Shown in pieces: positions 58,006-64,000 of a stretch of DNA of 64,000 nt. The stretch covers positions 372,001 to 436,000 of the forward strand of contig NCJK01000002.1 in NCBI GenBank assembly GCA_002282445.1. Direction: 5' to 3'. The stretch's first letter is position 1. Every line of letters begins with the position of its first letter. The translations under genes were made by a program, and so were the position numbers. The notes beneath the pieces were generated by a model that was not told where the DNA came from, searched no databases, and saw nothing but the letters and a program-made list of their open reading frames with translations. This DNA comes from Burkholderiales bacterium 39-55-53. Its GTDB lineage: Bacteria > Pseudomonadota > Gammaproteobacteria > Burkholderiales > Burkholderiaceae_C.

Positions 58006-58848
58006 TCAAAGATACGCTCTGCAAAAATATTGACTTTTTGACCACAACTTAGCAGCATCCTCTAAGCTGTAAGCAATCGGAGCGGCCTTCGTAACCGAAG
58101 AATCTGCGTAATACAGACCAGTTTCAATTTGGGGCGCATCCAGAATGCAATGAAGGGTTGTTTTAGTTCCATCCTGTACGTCAATCATCGGACGAATTGA
58201 TAGCAACGGCTTGGTCCATTTAGGCGCATGTCTCCAAATTCCAGTTCGAATAACTCCGGGATGAAGTGCGTATGTGGATACACCGGTCCCCATTAGCCTT
58301 CTTGAGAGATGGTTGCTGAACCAGATGTTTGCCAACTTTGACTGGGCATATTCTTGAATGCCAAATATCGAACGTGTAGGACGTTGAACGTCATTCCAAT
58401 CAATACCGCTAGACGCATGTCTGTGAGCACGGCTAGCCACGGTGACGATACGGGCGTTGTCCGTTTGACATAACTTTTCAATGAGCAATTCAGTTAGCAA
58501 AAAATGGCCCAAATGATTAACGCCGAAAGCTAGCTCAAACCCTTGTGCAGTTTCGCCGTGCTGACCTGCTACACCCGCATTCAAGACAAGCGCATTTAAA
58601 GGTAGACCTAATGCCAAGAAGTCAGCAGCACATTTCTTCACGCTGTGCAGATTTGACAGATCTAGATCCAAGACAGAGAAAAGTTCTGCACTTTGAAGTT
58701 GAGACTTCAACTCTGCGACCTCGGCAGCTCGGACACTTAAATTACGTATAGCGACTACTGTGTGCCAACCGCGCTTGTTCAATTCAAGCGTGGTCTGGTA
58801 CCCGAGACCTGATCCGGCTCCAGTAATCAATGCAACGTTAGCAACCAT
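58006..58848 (-). CDS. Short-chain dehydrogenase/reductase, retinol dehydrogenase-like
   Basis: A 280-aa SDR. The nucleotide-binding motif is ITGAGSGLGYQT near the N-terminus, LDLDLSNLHSV, LVLNAGVAG and the catalytic YAQSKLANI (Tyr-x3-Lys) with the Ser in VTVASRAH. The long C-terminus and the LDLSN motif resemble retinol dehydrogenase/WWOX-type SDRs. The substrate is unknown. It reads leftward, and the divergent hydrolase gene starts at 59207 across a 358-base gap. Confidence 0.85.
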   Translation of the reverse strand: MVANVALITGAGSGLGYQTTLELNKRGWHTVVAIRNLSVRAAEVAELKSQLQSAELFSVLDLDLSNLHSVKKCAADFLALGLPLNALVLNAGVAGQHGETAQGFELAFGVNHLGHFLLTELLIEKLCQTDNARIVTVASRAHRHASSGIDWNDVQRPTRSIFGIQEYAQSKLANIWFSNHLSRRLMGTGVSTYALHPGVIRTGIWRHAPKWTKPLLSIRPMIDVQDGTKTTLHCILDAPQIETGLYYADSSVTKAAPIAYSLEDAAKLWSKSQYFCRAYL

Positions 58849-58960
58849 ACTTGTACCCCTTTGGGAAATGACAAAGGCAAAACACTTGTCTTACTCATTA
58901 CTTGTGACTTAGTTCAAGATGATCAAAAGAAATGTATGGACATGTTTCCTTGCAAATATG

Positions 58961-58975
58961 TCGTCATAGTGACGA
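58961..58975. repeat. Perfect 6-bp dyad in the 358-base divergent gap
   Basis: TCGTCA-TAG-TGACGA, possibly an operator between the SDR gene and the hydrolase gene. The rest of 58849-59206 shows no gene; only this dyad and A+T-rich tracts are seen. Confidence 0.4.
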
Positions 58976-59206
58976 TTCACAACGAGCATCTGTTAAGTCG
59001 TACTACTCCAAGAAGTAGATCTTTTGGTGAGTCATGACAAGATTGACACAATAGATCTTGAACTCTAATTTTTCGCCTTGATAAAGACTCAAGACGTCGA
59101 TACTCTCACATGAAGAGAAAAATCAAAGCGTTAGTTTGCTTGCTAAGTCTTCTACCTTGACTAGCTAGCTTTCATTTAGTTACTCAACCACAAGAGAGTC
59201 TAAGAA

Positions 59207-60061
59207 ATGAAACATGAAAATTTGAATCGACGAATTGCCTACCGTGAATTTGGTGACCCAGACGGCAAAGTGATCTTGCTATGCATTCCCGGCATCCTTG
59301 AAACTCAAAAAACATTTGATGCTCTTGTGACTTATGTTGAGCAACATAGGGGTTGCAGACTGATTACTGTTGATCATTGCGGCAGAGGAAATTCTGAGTG
59401 GCTATCAGTAGGTGAAACCTACAAGATGAGCGTTTACCTTGATGATCTTGAAAAACTGATCACCCACATACACGCATCCCACAAGAGAGCTATCAGACAG
59501 CTCTATCTTCTAGGTACGAGCATGGGTGGAATTTTGTCAATGAACCTAGCCTCTAATCCGATCTTGCGCGTCAAGGGTTTAATCCTTAACGATGTCGCTT
59601 TGTCCATAAGTTGGAGTGGTCTTTTTAAATTGTTTGGGAAGTTTGAGTCGTCTGAAGCGTCGTTACAAATAGAAACTCTGTCACAACAAAAAGAGTTAGA
59701 TCCAAAATTGCTCAAGGAAATCAGGCTTCCTACTCACATCGACATTCATTACAGATTCAATCTTCGCGGTATCAATTTTCATAAATCACTAGCTAAATTT
59801 AAGGGGCCTATCCTTTTGCTTCGTGCAGAACACTCAGAGCTGTGCACAGTTCTTGATCAGATAGAGTTCCAGCAAGTGGTACCAAACGGCAAGGCAATTG
59901 AAGTTGCGGGTGAAACACATCCCGTCACTTTCAAGCCAGAAGTACTTCTTGAAGTTTGCAATTTCTTGGACTTGGAAAAAATTTCCAATGGACTGTGTAG
60001 TGATGAGTTTGAACATGAGTACCACCAGCTAGATCGCTATAGAAATCTTGCCATAGCATGA
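59207..60061 (+). CDS. Alpha/beta hydrolase
   Basis: A 284-aa alpha/beta-fold hydrolase. The N-terminal strand has ILLCIPGILET with the oxyanion region, TVDHCGRGNSEW, the nucleophile elbow GTSMGGIL (Ser-centred), an acid in RAEHSELCTVLDQ and a His in GETHPVTF. It resembles esterases or meta-cleavage-type hydrolases; the substrate is unknown. Confidence 0.85.
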   Translation: MKHENLNRRIAYREFGDPDGKVILLCIPGILETQKTFDALVTYVEQHRGCRLITVDHCGRGNSEWLSVGETYKMSVYLDDLEKLITHIHASHKRAIRQLYLLGTSMGGILSMNLASNPILRVKGLILNDVALSISWSGLFKLFGKFESSEASLQIETLSQQKELDPKLLKEIRLPTHIDIHYRFNLRGINFHKSLAKFKGPILLLRAEHSELCTVLDQIEFQQVVPNGKAIEVAGETHPVTFKPEVLLEVCNFLDLEKISNGLCSDEFEHEYHQLDRYRNLAIA

Positions 60062-60171
60062 AAAACTCAAAGAATCATTGACACGCATCTAGAGCCATCC
60101 AACATCACTTCAATTGGGGGGTTGGTGAGTAGCAAACACAGATATTTTGAAATGTGAACTCAATCCGAAAT

Positions 60172-60192
60172 TTACAGTTTCGTTACAGTTTT
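60172..60192. promoter_or_regulatory. Tandem 11-bp direct repeat (OmpR/PhoB-type site?)
   Basis: TTACAGTTT recurs exactly 11 bases later. On the other strand the two copies read CTGTAAC and CTGTAAA separated by four bases, close to the Pho-box layout CTGTCAT-N4-CTGTCAT. It lies about 100 bases before the gene at 60290, ahead of the exported phosphoesterase gene. Confidence 0.4.
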
Positions 60193-60289
60193 ATGACCTC
60201 GAATCTATTGAATCATTCACGCTTTCTCGCGTACAGTTACCAGGAGTCGTTAAGACATTTCTTTTGTCATTCATCTGTGGAAAACCATC

Positions 60290-60538
60290 ATGCGAGCAAT
60301 CAAAAAAGCCAGAAGAATTATTGAAACCGATCCAAGTTCAGATGCCGCCAAAGCTCTAACTTCACTAATTCTTGCTCTAGAAACTGACGCTCATTTCAGC
60401 TTCAAACAACTGTATGAATTGCAAATGAAAGACTTTGAGTTGATGATCGAAGTCATGAACGACTGGCGATTGGATCGGTACTACGAAGGAAAAGCCAAAG
60501 CAATCAGCACAGCTCTGCAAGCAAAAAGCATCGAGTAA
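60290..60538 (+). CDS. Hypothetical small helical protein
   Basis: An 82-aa protein, helical throughout (IKKARRIIETDPSS..., then LYELQMKDFELMIEVMND). GGAAAA precedes the ATG. Its stop is 7 bases before the start of the exported phosphoesterase gene, so the two probably form one unit. No family is recognised. Confidence 0.6.
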   Translation: MRAIKKARRIIETDPSSDAAKALTSLILALETDAHFSFKQLYELQMKDFELMIEVMNDWRLDRYYEGKAKAISTALQAKSIE

Positions 60539-60545
60539 ATTCTCA

Positions 60546-61499
60546 ATGGCAAAGTGCCTGCGAGCTCGAGTGTGGTTGGCATTGATGGTCTTACTTTCAA
60601 TGCCGATTTCTTATGCTCAACAGTCTTTTTCTTTTGTAGCGCTTGGCGACCTACCCTATGGTCCTAGCGATATTTCATATCTACCATACCGTACATTAAT
60701 CAAGCAGATTAACTTAGCAGAACCAAGCTTTTCAATACACGTAGGTGACTTTAAGTCTGGTTCGACACTGTGCAGTGACGAAGAATTCTCGAATCAAATT
60801 GCACACTTCCAAAGTTTTCAAACTGCACTCATATACACCCCAGGTGATAACGAATGGACAGATTGCCATCGAGATAACAACGGAGCTTTCGACCCGCTTG
60901 AACGGTTAAACACTTTGCGCAAAGATTTTTTTAGAGACGGGAAAACCTTTGGTCAAAACCCAATCTCTGTTGCCAGCCAATCACAACGCATGCCAGCCTT
61001 TTCTAGGCATGTTGAAAATCTTCGCTGGCAGCACCAGAGTTCGTTGTTTACGACTCTTCACATTGTCGGAAGTAACAACAACTTCGAAGCTCGTAATCCT
61101 TCTGCTGTTGATGAATTCTTTCACCGTGATGCAGCAAATGTTGCTTGGATAAAAGATACGTTTGCTGTCGCTTCGGAACAAAAGATTGACCTCTTAGTCT
61201 TTGCCTTTCAAGCAGATGTTTTTGAAGCTAGGAACATTTACGAAGACTTTCCGAGCTGGTCAGGCTTTCGGAAATCTATTGCTGAAACACTTCTGCCATT
61301 AGCTCAACAGTGGGGCAAGCCTGTTCTTATCATTCATGGTGATAGTCATAGGTTCAAAGTTGATCAACCATTCACTCTTAATCGCAAACCTTTAACAAAT
61401 ATCACTAGGATCATAGTACCTGGTCAAACTGACGTAAGGGCCGTAAAAGTTAATGTGCAAGGTGCAAATCTATCTTTCGAACTGATTGCAATTCCCTAA
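60546..61499 (+). CDS. Exported metallophosphoesterase-like protein
   Basis: A 317-aa protein with a signal peptide (cleavage near SYAQQ). Calcineurin-type motifs appear in order: SFVALGDLPYG, SIHVGDFKSG, TPGDNEWTDCH and VLIIHGDSHRF. Metal-binding Asp, Asn and His residues are all in place. It would hydrolyse phosphoesters in the periplasm or outside the cell; the substrate is unknown. The tandem repeat upstream hints at phosphate or envelope control. Confidence 0.8.
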   Translation: MAKCLRARVWLALMVLLSMPISYAQQSFSFVALGDLPYGPSDISYLPYRTLIKQINLAEPSFSIHVGDFKSGSTLCSDEEFSNQIAHFQSFQTALIYTPGDNEWTDCHRDNNGAFDPLERLNTLRKDFFRDGKTFGQNPISVASQSQRMPAFSRHVENLRWQHQSSLFTTLHIVGSNNNFEARNPSAVDEFFHRDAANVAWIKDTFAVASEQKIDLLVFAFQADVFEARNIYEDFPSWSGFRKSIAETLLPLAQQWGKPVLIIHGDSHRFKVDQPFTLNRKPLTNITRIIVPGQTDVRAVKVNVQGANLSFELIAIP

Positions 61500-61592
61500 G
61501 AGCCTTCTTCAAGTGATGAAGTTTGAAAGCCATACGGCATCAAAAAATGCTATGAAATATGGCTTGATCGTTGGGGACCATGGGGTCAAAGT

Positions 61593-62315
61593 TTAGATAT
61601 TTTTTTGATTAACTCTTTTAGAAAGCTCGCCTGCTGATTCTTTACGTTCACTGTAACGATCTACAAGGTAAGGTGCAATGTCACGAGTTAACAGTGTGAA
61701 CTTGACCAACTCTTCCATTACATCAACAACCCTGTCGTAATAGGCCGATGGCTTCATACGTCCATCCTCGTCAAACTCTAAGAATGCTTTGGCAACTGAG
61801 CTCTGATTTGGAATCGTGAGCATCCGCATCCAGCGTCCAAGAATTCGCATTTGATTCACTGCATTGAAAGATTGCGAACCGCCGCATACTTCCATCAAAG
61901 CTAAGGTTTTTCCTTGAGTTGGTCGGACTGCACCTACAGACAACGGTATCCAGTCGATCTGACTTTTCAGGATGCCTGTCATGGCGCCATGACGCTCTGG
62001 AGAACACCAAACCATGCCTTCAGACCATTCGGCAAGATCACGTAACTCTTTAACCTTGTGATGCGTATCAGGTGCAGCATCAGGTTGAGGTAAATCCAAT
62101 GGATCAAACACCTTCACCTCTGCTCCCATAGCCTCAAGCAACCTAGCTGCTTCCAGCGTCAATAGCTTGCTGTAAGAACGCTCACGCAAAGAACCATACA
62201 ACATCAAAATTCTTGGCGCATGAGTTGCCACATTCTTTGGCGCTAACAACGTCTGCTGCGAAAATTGGAAACAACTTTCATCCAGATTGGGCAATTTATC
62301 AGTGAACTTAGACAC
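61593..62315 (-). CDS. arsH: Arsenical resistance flavoprotein ArsH
   Basis: A 240-aa NADPH-dependent FMN reductase. GTG 62315 overlaps the arsC stop, has AAGGG upstream and gives the usual ArsH length; the longer frame up to 62444 lies inside arsC. Motifs are [16 protein letters not shown] (FMN phosphate loop), [23 protein letters not shown] and [15 protein letters not shown]. ArsH oxidises trivalent organoarsenicals and gives resistance. Translationally coupled to arsC. Confidence 0.93.
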   Translation of the reverse strand: MSKFTDKLPNLDESCFQFSQQTLLAPKNVATHAPRILMLYGSLRERSYSKLLTLEAARLLEAMGAEVKVFDPLDLPQPDAAPDTHHKVKELRDLAEWSEGMVWCSPERHGAMTGILKSQIDWIPLSVGAVRPTQGKTLALMEVCGGSQSFNAVNQMRILGRWMRMLTIPNQSSVAKAFLEFDEDGRMKPSAYYDRVVDVMEELVKFTLLTRDIAPYLVDRYSERKESAGELSKRVNQKNI

Positions 62316-62724
62316 GTTCGCCCTTTTCGTTGATGACGACTTCACCATCCTCTTTTGTAAAAGCCCCACGCTGAGGATTCTCGAGGATATCAAGCACCAA
62401 CTCGGATGGACGACACAACTTTGTGCCTGTTGGAGTAACCACAATGGGACGGTTTATCAAAATGGGGTGCGCCATCATGAAATCCAACAGTTCCTCGTCA
62501 GACCATTTTTCATTCTCCAACTCCAGCTCATCAAAAGGCGTGCCCTTTTGACGAAGCACATTCCTGACTGGGATGGACATATCAGAAATCAACTTCTTGA
62601 GTTGTTCCTTTGAAGGAGGAGTCTTCAAGTACAAAACCACCTCAGGTTCAACGCCAGAATTTCGAATCAGGGCCAATGTATTGCGTGACGTGCCGCAGTT
62701 TGGATTGTGAAAAATAGTGATCAT
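62308..62724 (-). CDS. arsC: Glutaredoxin-type arsenate reductase
   Basis: A 138-aa protein with the active-site [12 protein letters not shown] (Cys10), then [10 protein letters not shown] and the anion-binding Arg in NRPIVV and CRPSELV, all in the normal positions. It reduces arsenate to arsenite with glutathione and glutaredoxin. It lies between the MFS transporter gene and arsH, all reading leftwards. The arsR regulator is not in the window. Confidence 0.95.
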   Translation of the reverse strand: MITIFHNPNCGTSRNTLALIRNSGVEPEVVLYLKTPPSKEQLKKLISDMSIPVRNVLRQKGTPFDELELENEKWSDEELLDFMMAHPILINRPIVVTPTGTKLCRPSELVLDILENPQRGAFTKEDGEVVINEKGERV

Positions 62725-62774
62725 CTGAGATGCTTATCCGGTTAGTTTTTGAATGAATTGATGAGGACGCTTGG

Positions 62775-63968
62775 CTACTTTTTTACGTTAATGACGTACA
62801 ACGAAAAGACTGATAAAGCCCCAAGTGCAAAGGTAACGCCCAGCGCCCCTGCACCCCAATTGGTTAAGGCCACCCCGAAAATCCATGGCGCAAATGCTGA
62901 GCTTATTCGAGCAGGAAACATAATCCAACCCTGCCTGTAGCCGTACCCGCTTGGGCCAAATAAAGCAAGCGGCAAAGTTCCTTTGGCTATTGTCAGTACG
63001 CCGTTACCGGCTCCGTGTAAAAAGGCAAAGATAGGTGCCACTACTGGTCCAAGAACAACCATTAAGAGAGCCCCTATTGGGTGCGCCATTGCAGCAAGGC
63101 GAGCTGAAAACAAGGGATGCATTTTTCGCAATAGTCCAAATTCAAAAATCCTTGCGATAACTTGAGCAGGTCCAATAATGGCACCGATGGCAATCGCACT
63201 GACTAAGCTAACGCCAGTCGCTTCAAGCATTCTGGGCCAGTGAGCTGCCATCGCAGTACTTGTAAACCAAGTTGCCGAGAACACAAAAGAAAGAAGAAGT
63301 GCCTGCTTTAGTGTCGGTGCTTTCTCATCATTTGATTGCGCAATGGGCGTATTGGGTTTAGGCGCAAGACCTTCACTGCCATTAGTGACACCCGAACTCG
63401 TAACAGCGGATAACCTGTCAATTGCCAAATTTAGCGGTAAAGCTAGCAGCAAATGCAGAGATGCCCATGCCCAACAAGCCTCTCGCCAACCCCAATAACT
63501 CAGAACCCATCCACTCAATGGCCAGCCAACAGTGCTTGCAAAGCCTGCAATGAGCGTGATACCAGTAATTGCTGACCTTGCATCTTGTCCATAAATTCGA
63601 ACCAAAGTAGAAAAGGCTGACTCATAGAGACCGCCAGCCATCCCTAAACCAATGATGAACCATGCAAGATAAAGCTCCAACTCACTCTTGGCAAATCCAA
63701 GAAGGGCAAGTCCTGCTGCAAAAAATACATTTGATGCTGGCAGTACTTTATGACCGCTCAACGTATCAATCGCTTTACCAAACATAGGACCGAACACAGC
63801 TGAGACGACCAAAGCCATTGAAAATGCCAGATAAAAATCTGAGGCATCAATTCCTAAAGCCAAAGAAATTGGATAGCCAAGAATGGCAGGCAAATAGTAA
63901 GTGGAGGCCCAAGCTACTGTTTGCGTAACACCTAAACTCGCAACCAATGGCCATGTCTTTCTCACCAT
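62775..63968 (-). CDS. MFS transporter of the arsenic cluster
   Basis: A 397-aa major-facilitator protein with 12 hydrophobic helices, a long cytoplasmic loop around residues 195-220, and MFS motifs in helices 2-3 (FGKAIDTLSGHKV). It is upstream of arsC in the same direction with a 50-base gap. Transport of arsenite or organoarsenicals is likely from position, but a general efflux role is possible. Confidence 0.85.
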   Translation of the reverse strand: MVRKTWPLVASLGVTQTVAWASTYYLPAILGYPISLALGIDASDFYLAFSMALVVSAVFGPMFGKAIDTLSGHKVLPASNVFFAAGLALLGFAKSELELYLAWFIIGLGMAGGLYESAFSTLVRIYGQDARSAITGITLIAGFASTVGWPLSGWVLSYWGWREACWAWASLHLLLALPLNLAIDRLSAVTSSGVTNGSEGLAPKPNTPIAQSNDEKAPTLKQALLLSFVFSATWFTSTAMAAHWPRMLEATGVSLVSAIAIGAIIGPAQVIARIFEFGLLRKMHPLFSARLAAMAHPIGALLMVVLGPVVAPIFAFLHGAGNGVLTIAKGTLPLALFGPSGYGYRQGWIMFPARISSAFAPWIFGVALTNWGAGALGVTFALGALSVFSLYVINVKK

Positions 63969-64000
63969 AGAAAGACTAACTTTGATGCTTATCTGAGTGC

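Noticed and set aside
60147-60359. Plus frame of 70 codons overlapping the gene at 60290
   Set aside because: Overlaps a better-supported start with a ribosome site and runs across the direct repeat.
1-64000. CRISPR array
   Set aside because: No regularly spaced identical repeats of 24-40 bases were seen in any intergenic region.

Overview
The window reads as chromosome of a moderately low-G+C betaproteobacterium, most likely Burkholderiales/Comamonadaceae. The support is a Bug-family tricarboxylate-type binding protein, a DUF3422 protein, a cydP-cydA-cydB-cydX-ybgE operon, class I PHA synthase genes, a PNPOx-like protein and small zinc-ribbon proteins of kinds common in that order. Species is not resolvable from sequence alone.

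Layout. 1-5.2 kb is the end of an integrative element: a truncated KAP-type P-loop NTPase, three unknown genes, a tyrosine integrase, and an attachment-like region holding a 3' fragment of a tRNA-Val gene flanked by dyads. 5.3-8.1 kb is a metal-handling (probably copper) cluster with its own Crp/Fnr regulator. 8.3-25.4 kb is mostly housekeeping: DUF3422, the cytochrome bd operon, a hydrolase, an FNR-like regulator, pstS, lgt, a Bug protein, tolB, pal, trxC, methyltransferases, rhodaneses and a ChrR-type cupin. 25.5-27.9 kb is a large exported protein of unknown function. 28.0-34.8 kb is a second mobile island: two tyrosine recombinases, a frameshifted ihfA-like gene, several small unknown proteins, a 524-aa protein with the look of a divergent palm-domain polymerase, repeated intergenic motifs, and a DnaA-box direct repeat that could be an origin. 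34.8-46.6 kb is a complete, visibly G+C-richer C-P lyase locus (phnN, a 2H-type DUF1045 gene and phnF on the minus strand; phnG-H-I-J-acetyltransferase-K-L-M and phnC-D-E plus a PhnZ-like HD oxygenase on the plus strand). 47.9-55.4 kb is a PHA/acyl-CoA cluster behind a perfect FNR box: a DUF47/PhoU-like protein, a PPDK lacking its C-terminal barrel, PhaC, FabI and a MaoC-Pta fusion. 55.7-61.5 kb has a duplicated-repeat exported protein, a Bax-inhibitor-1 protein, a SET methyltransferase next to HU, a zinc-ribbon protein, an SDR, a hydrolase and an exported phosphoesterase. 61.6-64 kb is an arsenic cluster (MFS transporter, arsC, arsH).

Regulatory links visible in sequence: (i) an FNR-type regulator (14.2 kb) with FNR-like dyads before the cyd operon and before the PHA cluster, suggesting a common low-oxygen response; (ii) two copies of TTGTATAGACAA, one in the phnF/phnG divergent gap and one before phnC, the expected operator of the HutC-type regulator PhnF; (iii) a Crp/Fnr-type dyad touching the start of the metal-cluster regulator.

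Best candidates for undescribed biology are the polymerase-like gene with the origin-like region of the second island, the DUF47-like/PPDK-like pair at the head of the PHA cluster, and the SET-HU pairing. All functional claims rest on motif reading; no database search was run.
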